Positions 7,227-14,658 of a DNA stretch of 32,402 nucleotides are shown here, one piece after another. The notes under the pieces were generated by a model. The model was not told where the DNA came from. It ran no database searches and was given only the letters and a program-made list of their open reading frames with translations. Every line of letters begins with the position of its first letter. Positions within the stretch are counted from its first letter, which is position 1. Source of the DNA: an uncultured Oscillospiraceae bacterium (GTDB lineage Bacteria; Bacillota; Clostridia; Oscillospirales; Oscillospiraceae); NCBI GenBank assembly GCA_944385175.1, contig CALWWB010000013.1, positions 1-32,402 on the forward strand, read 5' to 3'. Both the position numbers and the translations under genes were made by a program.

Positions 7227-8931
7227 ATTCACCCTCCTGTATCTTGGGCATGCGTATCTCCACGCAGGTGCCCACGTCCGGCTCGCTGGTGATATGCAGG
7301 CCGTACTGCTTGCCGAAGTATATTTGCAGCCTGTCATTTACGTTTCTGATGCCTATGCCGGTGCGATCCTTGGGCCCCTGTTCCAGGATGGATTCGATAA
7401 GCTCCCGGCTCATTCCCACCCCGTTGTCCCTGACGGTAAATACTATGTCCTCCCCGTCCTGTCTCACCTGAACGGTTATGCGCCCCTCCTCCACCAGCAG
7501 ATCCAGGCCGTGGTTTATGGCGTTTTCTATAATGGGCTGGAGGGTGATCTTGTTGCAGTAGTAATCCAGGCAGGCCGGGTCCACGTCAAATTCATAGGTA
7601 AACTGGTTTTTATATCGGTATTTCTGTATTTGCAGATAGCTCTCCGCGTGCTGTATCTCCTTGGATATGGGGATGAGCTCATGGCCCTTGCTGATACTGA
7701 TGCGGAAAAGCCGCGCCAGGGCGTGGACCATTTTCACCGCGTCGGCGTTGCGGCCCTGCTCGCACATCCAGGCGATGGAATCCAGGGTGTTATACAGGAA
7801 GTGGGGATTAATCTGGGCCTGGAGGGCTTTGAGCTCGGTCTTGCGCAGATTGATTTCCTCTTCCCTCACGGTGCTCATGAGCTGCTGTATCCGCAGCACC
7901 ATATGCCGGAAGGAGCCGGAGAGTTCCTGCACCTCCCGTGTGCCTCCCACGGGGCGGTACGTGAAGTGGTCGGCATCCCTCTCAAAGCTCCCCATGGCCT
8001 CGGCCAGAGCCCGCAGGGGCTGGGCCAGCAGCCGGGACAGCAGCCAGCTGGTGAGCAGGGCCGCCAGCAGCACCGCCGCCCCAAGCAGTATTGTCAGGCG
8101 TATCATATCGCTGACGTTGCGGTTTACCAGCTCGTCCACATAGCTGACGCCCACTACCCGCCAGTCGCTGTCCGGAACGCTGGTGACGGCGTATATAACC
8201 GTGTCGTCGGCATAGGAGCCGTCTTCCAGGGCGGCCAGGGCGGCGCTGTTTTCGGTTTTCAGCCCGGCATACAGCAGCTGCTGCTGGGGATGATAGACAA
8301 TACCGCCCTCCCCGTCCATGAGGAAGCAGTAGCCCCTCTGGCCTATACTCACATTGTTTATATAGCTTGATATGCTGGAAAAGCTGAGATCCAGGGAGAC
8401 CCAGGCCATACTGTTGCCCTGTTCCAGGGGGGCGGTCATCGTTACCACCCAGGGATAGTAGCCCTCAAATATACTCTCCACGTGGGGTGCGGTCATGTAG
8501 GAACTGCCGGTTGAGCGGGCCCTTTCCAGGTCAAAGGAGAGGTTACGGTAAATATTCTCCCGTGGCTCCCTGTCCAGGCACCAGCAGTCCATAAGCTCCC
8601 CGGAATGGGAGTAGCCGGTGACGGCCACCACATCCGGCCGGAATATGAGAAAGGCCGTGAGCATACGGTCCCGGTCTTCGTCGCTCTCCAGCAGAGACCA
8701 CTCCACCATAGACATGGCCTGGTTCATACCCTGGAGGTAGCTGCCCACGGTATTGGACACCTGGGACACCGCCTGGGCGGTGCTGGTGCGGGCACTCTGG
8801 ACCATGGCGCTGCGGTAGCGGTTCAGGAACAGAATGATACAGCAGCACAGTATCACCGCCACCACCCCCACCACCATGGATACAAGTATGGTGGTGATGC
8901 GCAGCCCTGTGCGGGAAACTCCGTCCTTCAT
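7213..8931 (-). CDS. Sensor histidine kinase, YesM/LytS-like
   Basis: Membrane sensor kinase of 572 residues. Membrane segments at about 10-36 and 278-300 enclose an extracellular Cache-like sensor region. A HAMP linker follows at ~300-355. The His_kinase domain (PF06580 type) has LQAQINPHFLYNTL with phospho-acceptor His377. The ATPase domain has N box QPIIENAINHG (Asn470), DNGVGM (502-507) and GIGIRNVNDRL. Its ATG at 8931 overlaps the regulator's TGA (ATGA), so the pair is translationally coupled. It should phosphorylate the response regulator in reply to a sugar, probably through the downstream binding protein. Confidence 0.93.
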   Translation of the reverse strand: MKDGVSRTGLRITTILVSMVVGVVAVILCCCIILFLNRYRSAMVQSARTSTAQAVSQVSNTVGSYLQGMNQAMSMVEWSLLESDEDRDRMLTAFLIFRPDVVAVTGYSHSGELMDCWCLDREPRENIYRNLSFDLERARSTGSSYMTAPHVESIFEGYYPWVVTMTAPLEQGNSMAWVSLDLSFSSISSYINNVSIGQRGYCFLMDGEGGIVYHPQQQLLYAGLKTENSAALAALEDGSYADDTVIYAVTSVPDSDWRVVGVSYVDELVNRNVSDMIRLTILLGAAVLLAALLTSWLLSRLLAQPLRALAEAMGSFERDADHFTYRPVGGTREVQELSGSFRHMVLRIQQLMSTVREEEINLRKTELKALQAQINPHFLYNTLDSIAWMCEQGRNADAVKMVHALARLFRISISKGHELIPISKEIQHAESYLQIQKYRYKNQFTYEFDVDPACLDYYCNKITLQPIIENAINHGLDLLVEEGRITVQVRQDGEDIVFTVRDNGVGMSRELIESILEQGPKDRTGIGIRNVNDRLQIYFGKQYGLHITSEPDVGTCVEIRMPKIQEGEYEDK

Positions 8932-10208
8932 ACCGTCTCACCCGCCCTTTCCCGCTCCAGCCGCCGGCGCATGGCGTTGGGGGATTCGCCGCAGTATTTC
9001 TTGAAGCAGTAGCTGAAATAGTGCTGGTCTATGTAGCCGCAGCGCTGGGCGATCTCGTTGATTTTCAGCTGTGAAGATTCCAGCAGCTGGCGGGCAGCCT
9101 CCATGCGCTTGCGTATGAGTATGTTGATAAAAGTTTCCCCGGTGCATTTTTTCAGGCAGGATGACAGGTGGTTCGGGCTCACTGCCAGCATGCCGCTGAG
9201 AGACACCAGGGACAGGTCCGGGTCCATATAGTGGCTGTCCAGCGTCTCCAGGGCCCGCTTGCACAGCCGGTTCCCACCGCTGACGGCAGGGGCCAGGTCG
9301 TTTATGAACTGGGCGCCGCTCTCGCTTTTATCCCCTTGGCGCAGGGCGACCATGGCCTCCCGGTAGGCGCCGTGGAGAGCGGTGAGGCTGTCCACAGCCC
9401 GGCTTATGCCGATGCGGCAGCATCTGCCCAGCACCCTGTCGGCCATCTGGGGTATCTCGTCGGCCAGGATGTGCAGGTATTCTTCAAAGTCGGAGGGATT
9501 TCCCAGCAGCACGGAGATCACCTTTCCGGAGGCGAAGAAATGGGCGGCCCGGAAATATTTCGCGGCCAGCCTGTCCACGGAGGACACGAAGCTGGGTGCG
9601 GTACAGTTGCTCCCATCCTCCCTGAACAGGTTGGACACCATGACCACATAGCCGGGGCTGTCCCCCATATCCCGCAGCAAGCCGCATCTGTAGGCGTAAT
9701 CCCTGGCCTGTTCCTCCTCCGCCTCTCCGTAACCGTCCAGCACCAGTGACATGAGCATGGCGGTTTTCAGCTCCATGCCCCCATGGCGTGGGAAACTCTG
9801 GCGGAACATGGCGTATTGGGAATCTATTTTTTCCCGGATGATGTGCAGCTCCCTGCACAGGCCCTCCATGGTCAGGGGCTTGAGCATATAGCTGATGATA
9901 TTGTACTGGATGGCCTGCTTGGCATATTCAAAATCGTCATGGCCGCTGAGGAAGGCGATGTTTGTGGCAGGGCGCACCTCACGCACCTGGCGGGCCAGTT
10001 CTATTCCTGAGATAAAGGGCATACGGATATCGGTCAGGAGCAGGTCAGGTTCCAGCTTCTCCACCAGCTGCAAGGCATCCAGCCCGTTGCTGGCGTTGCC
10101 CACCAGCCTGAAACCGCATTCCTCCCAAGGGATCATGGTACATACCGCTTCCCTCAGCTCGTCCTCATCGTCTGCCACGATAACGGTGTATAATGTCTTG
10201 TCCGCCAT
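8928..10208 (-). CDS. AraC-type response regulator, YesN-like
   Basis: 426-residue DNA-binding regulator. The receiver domain has acidic residues D13/D14, phospho-acceptor Asp60 in LLLTDIRMP, and Lys110 in YMLKPL. A helical middle region follows, and the C-terminal AraC helix-turn-helix pair lies at about 330-422, with GYIDQHYFSYCFKKYCGESP the typical AraC ending. The ATG at 10208 has AGGAGG 6 bases upstream. It is first in the operon and is likely to activate the downstream mgl genes; its targets are inferred only from position. Confidence 0.94.
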   Translation of the reverse strand: MADKTLYTVIVADDEDELREAVCTMIPWEECGFRLVGNASNGLDALQLVEKLEPDLLLTDIRMPFISGIELARQVREVRPATNIAFLSGHDDFEYAKQAIQYNIISYMLKPLTMEGLCRELHIIREKIDSQYAMFRQSFPRHGGMELKTAMLMSLVLDGYGEAEEEQARDYAYRCGLLRDMGDSPGYVVMVSNLFREDGSNCTAPSFVSSVDRLAAKYFRAAHFFASGKVISVLLGNPSDFEEYLHILADEIPQMADRVLGRCCRIGISRAVDSLTALHGAYREAMVALRQGDKSESGAQFINDLAPAVSGGNRLCKRALETLDSHYMDPDLSLVSLSGMLAVSPNHLSSCLKKCTGETFINILIRKRMEAARQLLESSQLKINEIAQRCGYIDQHYFSYCFKKYCGESPNAMRRRLERERAGETV

Positions 10209-10265
10209 GGCGGCCCTCCTATCTCTCTATGGCATCTACCCGGTGCCGGGTTTGACATTTTTTTG

Positions 10266-10294
10266 ATTATACCAGAAATTTCCCTCAACTACAA
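10266..10294 (-). promoter_or_regulatory. Promoter of the sensing/transport operon
   Basis: On the minus strand TTGTAG (10289-10294), 17 bp, TATAAT (10266-10271), 58 bases before the response regulator start. The -10 is perfect and the -35 is poor, which is common for activated promoters. An ATACTA/TAGTAT inverted repeat lies just upstream at about 10323-10338. Confidence 0.55.
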
Positions 10295-10438
10295 TTCTTT
10301 ATGTCCTATACGATTTTTATAAATACTAAAAATAGTATATTATTATAAATGTAGACAGGCAAGCACTTTTTCGCTTTAAACCGTATACTTCTTTCAAAGG
10401 TGCTCCCTCTGCGGAGGGGGGCTGCCCGCGTCGGGCTT

Positions 10439-10637
10439 GAGGCTGTCGAAAAAGCCTCGCAGAGTTTTTTCGCCGCAGCGAAAAAATAAATTCAATCGTT
10501 TTCTGCGGCGGCGTGTACGTCGCGGAAAACACTTCTCACGGAGCGAAGTGTCGAATTGTGCGCCTTCGGCGTACAACCGAGGCATGAAGCGAAGTGCAAG
10601 CTCTTTTTTGTCAAAGAAGGCATGCCTTCTTTGACAA
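10439..10637 (+). repeat. Structured ~200-bp interspersed repeat, copy A
   Basis: Roughly 90% identical by eye to the inverse complement of 24752-24948. It is built of hairpins: GAGGC/GCCTC (10439-10458), a TTTTCTGCG/CGCGGAAAA helix, CACTTC/GAAGTG, GTGCGCC/GGCGTAC, and a terminal 13-bp stem at 10608-10637. Several differences from copy B are paired changes that keep the stems. Short reading frames on both strands look incidental. It fills most of the gap between the sensing operon and the zinc-ribbon gene. Confidence 0.8.
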
Positions 10638-10640
10638 GCT

Positions 10641-10669
10641 GAGCCCGGCGGCAGGAGGCCGTCGGGCTT
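10641..10669 (-). terminator. GC-rich hairpin after the zinc-ribbon gene
   Basis: Arms of about AGCCCGGCGGC and GCCGTCGGGCTT enclose AGGAG, at 10642-10669. It lies just beyond the minus-strand zinc-ribbon stop, between that gene and the repeat. The following sequence is not T-rich on the minus strand, so termination is uncertain. Confidence 0.4.
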
Positions 10670-10697
10670 ACATATAATGGACAGCGGGGCTAAACTT

Positions 10698-10907
10698 TCA
10701 TAGCTCCATGACCCGGGCTCTTTTGAAGTAACGCCAGTCCAGGGCCTGGCCGCAGCGGTCGCAGTAATTCTGGTATTCCCGATCCATGGTGCGGCCGCAT
10801 TTCGGGCATATGGGATAGCTGCTGGCCTTTGGCCCGCTGCCTATCAGGCGCACGGTGCGCACGGCCATGGGTACCCGGTAGCTCTCCGCTCTCAGCGCCT
10901 CATCCAT
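10698..10907 (-). CDS. Small zinc-ribbon protein
   Basis: 69 residues. The C-terminal half has two CxxC knuckles (CPKCGRT and YCDRCGQ) spaced as in a zinc ribbon. I do not recognise a family or function. The start overlaps the stop of the upstream XRE gene by 8 bases (ATGGATGA), so the two are translated together. It may be a partner or zinc-sensing adaptor of that regulator. Confidence 0.7.
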   Translation of the reverse strand: MDEALRAESYRVPMAVRTVRLIGSGPKASSYPICPKCGRTMDREYQNYCDRCGQALDWRYFKRARVMEL

Positions 10908-11244
10908 GCCTCTGCCTGCCTTTCATTTTGGTGGGCACTCCGCAGGCATACAGAATATCGGACATGCGCAGCATATCCTCTATAAAGGGTTCAAACAGGG
11001 GATGCATTTTCTCCCGTCCGGGCAATTCCGTTTCCGGTGTGCCCGACACCAGCTCCGCCACACTGACCCCCAGCTTTTCCGCCAGCAGCTCCAGGGTGTC
11101 CGCTCTGGGGTTGGAATGGGCCTTTACATAGCTTTGCAGTGCGGTGCGGGAAATGCACAATTCCTCCGAAGCCTCCTCCAGGCTCAGCCCCCTCTCTTTC
11201 ATAATGGTCTGTATTGTGGCCGCCAGGTTATCTCGTATCTTCAA
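10900..11244 (-). CDS. XRE-family transcriptional regulator
   Basis: 114-residue cytoplasmic repressor-type protein. The N-terminal helix-turn-helix (about 5-60) includes LSLEEASEELCISRTALQSYVKAH. The C-terminal tail has no recognised effector domain. I chose TTG 11244 because AGGAGG (11253-11258) is 8 bases upstream, whereas the GTG at 11253 overlaps the ribosome site. A perfect palindrome at 11258-11272 covers the start region and suggests autoregulation. It is coupled to the downstream zinc-ribbon gene. Confidence 0.85.
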   Translation of the reverse strand: MKIRDNLAATIQTIMKERGLSLEEASEELCISRTALQSYVKAHSNPRADTLELLAEKLGVSVAELVSGTPETELPGREKMHPLFEPFIEDMLRMSDILYACGVPTKMKGRQRHG

Positions 11245-11257
11245 GCAAACCACCTCC

Positions 11258-11272
11258 TTATGCTAAGCATAA
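11258..11272 (-). promoter_or_regulatory. Palindromic operator candidate of the XRE gene
   Basis: TTATGCTAAGCATAA is a perfect 7-1-7 inverted repeat just before the XRE ribosome site. Its position fits autorepression by the XRE protein. Confidence 0.5.
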
Positions 11273-11436
11273 AAAAACGGCGCCTTGGGGTAAATGCCAA
11301 CATAATGGCAGACGGGCCAATATAAAGGCAGGCGGCCTTATCGGCGCCGGAGAGCGCCTGCCGGGCCATGGACCGGCCCTCCCTCCGGAGCCCGTCCGCC
11401 CCTGGGGAGAGGGGCGCGCTCCGGTCTCAGAAAAAC

Positions 11437-11463
11437 CCCCTGCAATTTTTACTCTTGCAGGGG
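11437..11463 (-). terminator. Terminator-like hairpin in the 11259-11636 gap
   Basis: CCCCTGCAA (11437-11445) pairs with TTGCAGGGG (11455-11463) and is followed on the minus strand by GTTTTT. It lies just downstream of the tiny ORF at 11488-11523. The rest of 11273-11436 is GC-rich with no gene that I can support. Confidence 0.6.
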
Positions 11464-11487
11464 CGGGGGCTGCCGCTCTCTTATTCA

Positions 11488-11523
11488 CTAATGTAGTGTA
11501 GCGAAGCGGCCGAAATTGGACAT
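11488..11523 (-). other. Tiny ORF resembling the one after the sigma gene
   Basis: Encodes MSNFGRFATLH. It closely matches MSNFDRMRTLHN at 12907-12945, and the bases just upstream are also similar (A/T-rich with GAAAAAATTTAAG). It may be the remnant of a duplicated sigma-operon junction or a leader peptide. There is no proof of translation. Confidence 0.35.
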
Positions 11524-11550
11524 AATTTCTTAAATTTTTTCAAAATAGCG

Positions 11551-11586
11551 AAAAGCACAAAACCAGGCTTGTGGTTTTGTGCTTTT
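11551..11586 (-). terminator. Terminator of the sigma/anti-sigma operon
   Basis: Perfect 15-bp stem (11551-11565 with 11572-11586) with T-rich ends on both strands, 50 bases after the secreted-protein stop. It is the main end point of the 13440-11637 transcript. Confidence 0.75.
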
Positions 11587-11636
11587 TGCTAGGGGATTTA
11601 TAGGCAGGATATCTGTTTATACAACTATCTTTTAAT

Positions 11637-12050
11637 TTATGGACCTACTGAAGTAGTATGAACATATGTAGTGCTTTCTCCATCCTTTACAGCATAGAAC
11701 GTAATATTGGCATAATATTTTTCTCCATCAGTTCCTGGATAGTCTACACTACTCATATAAGAGTAATTATCCTGTGTTAACATTGTAACGTATGCATCTG
11801 AATAAAATGTCTTTTTAAAGGCACCATTTGAAGAATACAAATCTATCTGACTGGCACCTATAGTTGAGCATTCTCCTTTTGCTAACACATAAAATGTAAT
11901 TATTATATTGCCATTCCCACCATCACCTATACTACCGTATGTATAGCTTATTATTGGGTTAGACCTAACATCCCATGCAAAAGCTGGCACACTTAAGCAG
12001 AAAGAGAATATTAGTGCTAAAGCAATTACTGTAATTATTTTCTTTCTCAT
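11637..12050 (-). CDS. Small secreted protein of unknown function
   Basis: 137 residues with a clear signal peptide (MRKKIITVIALALIFSFCLS, cleavage near PAFA-W at 25/26). The mature part of about 110 residues is rich in Tyr, Ser, Thr and Gly with alternating hydrophobic residues, suggesting a beta fold. I recognise no family. GGGAG lies 8 bases before the ATG and 12 bases separate it from the anti-sigma gene, so it shares that operon and may be the exported product the sigma factor controls. It is AT-richer than its neighbours. Confidence 0.75.
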   Translation of the reverse strand: MRKKIITVIALALIFSFCLSVPAFAWDVRSNPIISYTYGSIGDGGNGNIIITFYVLAKGECSTIGASQIDLYSSNGAFKKTFYSDAYVTMLTQDNYSYMSSVDYPGTDGEKYYANITFYAVKDGESTTYVHTTSVGP

Positions 12051-12062
12051 AACGTTTTCTCC

Positions 12063-12890
12063 CTATCCAATGGATTTTATTACTTTCTCTATTTCACTTT
12101 TTGGAAGACCTGTTATAAGTCCTTCTATCCTTCCATTTACCCATGCAACAACACTCTCTTCATTATTTTCGAAAACGTAGTATAGAATTCCTTTAAAATT
12201 AATAATGTCTGGGGAATTCTTGTCCTTCTGGGATTGTCCAAAATCTATTTTTTCTCCATGGATAATATATAGAAAAATGATTTCATCTTTTCCATTAGTT
12301 AAATTAATATCACAGCTAAACATGTCTTTACTTTGGTAGATGTTCTCACTCACCAGCTCATAGCCCTCGGGCAGATAGCCGGGTATGACCTTCTCCGTCA
12401 CTCCCTGTCTCTCCAATTCCTCCGCAAGCCCTGCCAGCTGTTGGGGTACGCCCTCTGTCCCCGGTTCCCCCGGCCTCACAAAGGTAAAGGTCTCCTGCGT
12501 CCAGCCGGCGATAGCCTGCAGCACGTCTATTCCCGCCGCATAGGCCCCTGCCGAGCCAAGGACAAGCAGCCCGGCAAATACCGCGGCCAAGCCTGCCGCC
12601 CGCCTCGCCAGGCGGCTGCCGCCGTGGCCGTGCTTCCTCTCCCGCTCCTCAGGGTCCCTCAGATATCCCTCGCTGAAACGCTCCCAGCCCTCTTGGGCTG
12701 TGCCCACGTTTTCCCTGATGCTCAGGGCATCCCGCTCGGTAATCACCTCCAGTATGTATTCCACCAGTTCCGGGTCGGCCCCGTCACTGTCCAGCAGGAA
12801 GTCCGCCCCCAGTATCGCCTCCAGCTCTTCTGTGGACATGTCCCTGTATTTTGAAAAGTCCCCGTTGCAAGGTTTGGTGTCTGTGCCCAT
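12063..12890 (-). CDS. Membrane anti-sigma-type protein with a DUF4367-like C-terminal domain
   Basis: 275 residues. The cytoplasmic N-terminal ~95 residues are acidic and helical. One membrane segment lies at about 96-119, followed by GWTQETFTF. The extracellular C terminus begins GYLPEGYELV, the start pattern of DUF4367-type domains. A gene of this kind directly after a sigma factor usually encodes its membrane anti-sigma partner, which would hold the sigma factor until a surface signal arrives. I start at ATG 12890, preceded by AAAGGTGG. The reading frame is open further upstream to 12965, but that start would lie inside the sigma gene and lacks a ribosome site. Confidence 0.75.
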   Translation of the reverse strand: MGTDTKPCNGDFSKYRDMSTEELEAILGADFLLDSDGADPELVEYILEVITERDALSIRENVGTAQEGWERFSEGYLRDPEERERKHGHGGSRLARRAAGLAAVFAGLLVLGSAGAYAAGIDVLQAIAGWTQETFTFVRPGEPGTEGVPQQLAGLAEELERQGVTEKVIPGYLPEGYELVSENIYQSKDMFSCDINLTNGKDEIIFLYIIHGEKIDFGQSQKDKNSPDIINFKGILYYVFENNEESVVAWVNGRIEGLITGLPKSEIEKVIKSIG

Positions 12891-12906
12891 TACCTGGTTC
12901 CACCTT

Positions 12907-12945
12907 TCAATTATGTAGTGTCCGCATCCGGTCAAAATTGGACAT
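12907..12945 (-). other. Tiny ORF between sigma and anti-sigma genes
   Basis: Encodes MSNFDRMRTLHN. Its ATG directly follows the sigma stop (TAA-ATG) and its stop lies 16 bases before the anti-sigma start. A near copy exists at 11488-11523. It might be a translated coupling peptide or the old N terminus of the anti-sigma gene cut off by a frameshift. Confidence 0.4.
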
Positions 12946-13440
12946 TTATTTTTCCATTTCTTCAAAAAAATTTTTAAGCCTCTTTTTAGTCCGCTCTATT
13001 CGCTTGCGACAGGCCCACACGCCCATGTCATACATTCTGGCCACTTCCCTACTGGTGTAGCCGTTTACCGCCACCTGCACGAAGATTTCAAAATCCCTCC
13101 GGTTCATATCCCTTGGCCTTATATGCTGCAGGCTCTCCTCCATGGGCGCCGCATACAGCAGCTTCTCCCCGTCCTCCGGCATCATGCATATTATCCTCTC
13201 CCGGCGCAGTCTCTCCCTCATCATGTTGCGCAGGACGTTCTTCATTATCTCCATCAGCCAGCCCAGAGGGCGCTCCACCTTGTTTATATCATCGGCCTTG
13301 CGGCAGGCCACTTCAAAGGTCTTCTGCACCGCATCCTCCGCCAGCTGCCAGTCGTGGAGTATGCTGTAGGCATAGCGGTTGAGATTTTCATAATATTCCA
13401 TATACAGCAGCTCAAACAGCTTTCTCTGAATCGTATTCAT
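12946..13440 (-). CDS. ECF-type RNA polymerase sigma factor
   Basis: 164 residues, the usual size of an ECF sigma factor. The region 2-like part spans about 8-75 (YMEYYENLNRYAYSILHDWQLAEDAVQKTF). The region 4 helix-turn-helix lies at about 115-158 (VNGYTSREVARMYDMGVWACRKRIERTKKRL). It is first gene of an operon with the anti-sigma and secreted-protein genes. The ATG at 13440 has GAGAGG upstream, and the promoter lies at 13476-13504. Confidence 0.92.
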   Translation of the reverse strand: MNTIQRKLFELLYMEYYENLNRYAYSILHDWQLAEDAVQKTFEVACRKADDINKVERPLGWLMEIMKNVLRNMMRERLRRERIICMMPEDGEKLLYAAPMEESLQHIRPRDMNRRDFEIFVQVAVNGYTSREVARMYDMGVWACRKRIERTKKRLKNFFEEMEK

Positions 13441-13475
13441 CCCGCAAACCTCTCGGCTAATTTTTAATATATCAA

Positions 13476-13504
13476 ATTATAAATTTATCTTAGAATATTT
13501 ACAA
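13476..13504 (-). promoter_or_regulatory. Promoter of the sigma operon
   Basis: On the minus strand TTGTAA (13499-13504), 17 bp, TATAAT (13476-13481), 35 bases before the sigma gene. Confidence 0.6.
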
Positions 13505-13528
13505 GCGTAGTATATTTGGGGTAAAACT

Positions 13529-13555
13529 ATAGAGGGTAATATAAATACCCTCTAT
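13529..13555 (-). terminator. Hairpin after the second XRE gene
   Basis: Perfect 10-bp stem ATAGAGGGTA/TACCCTCTAT with a 7-base loop, 15 bases beyond the XRE stop, followed on the minus strand by AGTTTTA. It is a weak terminator, or an operator for the sigma promoter just downstream. Confidence 0.5.
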
Positions 13556-13569
13556 CCTCCAGCATATAT

Positions 13570-13875
13570 CTATTCGTTGTACAATTCGATGATTTTAAGC
13601 ACCGCTTTTTTCTGTTCCGGGGAGAGCAGCGCCCAGCCGTCAAACAGTTCCTTCAGCTCCGGCGTCAGTTCCACCATGTCGTTCTCGGAAAAGAACTGGG
13701 CCAGGGATATTCCCAATCCCTGGCATATTGCCTCCAAAGTCGAGATCGACGGCATGGTGTTGCGCCGGAATATGTTGGCAAGAGTGGATTCGGATAAGTT
13801 GCATTTTTTCGCCAGTCGGTAGGCCGTCCAACCCTTGCTGTCCAGCAACTGCTGGAGTCTTTTTTGCGCGTCCAT
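13570..13875 (-). CDS. XRE-family transcriptional regulator
   Basis: 101 residues with a compact helix-turn-helix at about 5-62 (YRLAKKCNLSESTLANIFRRNTMPSISTLEAICQGLG). A short helical tail follows (LTPELKELFDGWALLSPEQKKAVLKIIELYNE), as in many small Clostridial XRE proteins. The ribosome site is weak (GGCGGG). Three spaced repeats lie upstream at 13898-13956 and are the likely operator. It stands alone between the sigma and tup operons; its targets are unknown. Confidence 0.87.
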   Translation of the reverse strand: MDAQKRLQQLLDSKGWTAYRLAKKCNLSESTLANIFRRNTMPSISTLEAICQGLGISLAQFFSENDMVELTPELKELFDGWALLSPEQKKAVLKIIELYNE

Positions 13876-13897
13876 ATAACACCCGCCTTCCGGAAAC

Positions 13898-13956
13898 TAT
13901 TTTACCGTTCCAGTTGGCGCTTTTATACCGTTAATATGTACTTATTTTACAGTTAA
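13898..13956 (-). repeat. Three direct repeats upstream of the XRE gene
   Basis: TATTTTACCGTTCC (13898-13911), TTTTATACCGTTAA (13921-13934) and TATTTTACAGTTAA (13943-13956). The centres are 23 and 22 bp apart, about two helical turns, so all three present the same DNA face. They are probably binding sites for the XRE protein. Confidence 0.5.
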
Positions 13957-13989
13957 ATTGAATTATATGTTACAAATCGCCTGGATTGG

Positions 13990-14658
13990 TCATCGTCCGT
14001 CTCCCATGCCGTAAAAGTACAGGAAGCGGCGCAGCTCAAGGCAGGCCGGTGCAGCCAGCAGCCTTTGCTTCTCGCCCTGTTCCAGCAGCTGTCCCTCGTG
14101 GAAAAACAGCAGCATATCCGCCACGCGCTCCGCCTGGGGCAGGCTGTGGGTGATGAGCACCAGGGTGCAGCCGGTGCGGCGGCAGTAATCGGCCATCAGC
14201 CCCTCGGCTTTCAGGCTGCTCTCCATATCCATGGCGGCAGTGGGTTCGTCCAAAATCAACAGGTCAAAGTCCTTCATCATTAGCCTTGCCAGGGCCATCC
14301 TGGCCGTCTCCCCGCCGGAGAGGGACTTTGCCCCCTTATCCGCCAGCTGCTCTATTCCCAGGGCATCCATAAGGCTTTCGGCCCTGGCCCTGTCCCGGCT
14401 GCCCAGCATAATATTCTTTTTGACGCTCATGCGGAAGGCATAGTTTTTCTGGGGCATGTAGCCCAGGCTCAGGCCCTTTTCCGTCTTTGGGCCCGGCTGA
14501 TCCGCTGACGTTATCCCCGCCAGGACCTTTGCAAAGGTGGATTTTCCGCTGCCGTTGGCGCCAATTACGCCGTATATCTTTCCCCGCTCCAGCTCCAGCC
14601 CCGGCAAATCCAGCACCCGGCGGCCGCCGTAGCTCTTGGTAAAAGACTGTATCTTCAC
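13990..14658 (-). CDS. tupC: Tungstate ABC transporter ATPase (TupC-like)
   Basis: 222-residue single-cassette ATPase powering tungstate import. It has Walker A GANGSGKST (33-41), signature LSGGE (113-117), Walker B LLILDEP (133-139) and switch His171. It starts at GTG 14658, which overlaps the tupB stop (GTGA) behind GGGGG. The same frame stays open to 15285, but that upstream part is the tupB gene read out of frame. It is the last gene of the tup operon. Molybdate rather than tungstate is possible from this subunit alone. Confidence 0.92.
   Translation of the reverse strand: MKIQSFTKSYGGRRVLDLPGLELERGKIYGVIGANGSGKSTFAKVLAGITSADQPGPKTEKGLSLGYMPQKNYAFRMSVKKNIMLGSRDRARAESLMDALGIEQLADKGAKSLSGGETARMALARLMMKDFDLLILDEPTAAMDMESSLKAEGLMADYCRRTGCTLVLITHSLPQAERVADMLLFFHEGQLLEQGEKQRLLAAPACLELRRFLYFYGMGDGR

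Noticed and set aside
7027-8370. Long plus-strand frame opposite the kinase gene
   Set aside because: Antisense shadow of a kinase with all motifs; no plausible domains.
10326-10634. Short ORFs on both strands inside repeat copy A (and their counterparts in copy B)
   Set aside because: They appear on both strands, lack ribosome sites, and the differences between copies preserve hairpins instead of codons.
11258-11501. ORFs in the GC-rich gap upstream of the XRE gene
   Set aside because: No ribosome sites or recognisable protein sequence; the region contains an operator, a terminator and the tiny ORF only.
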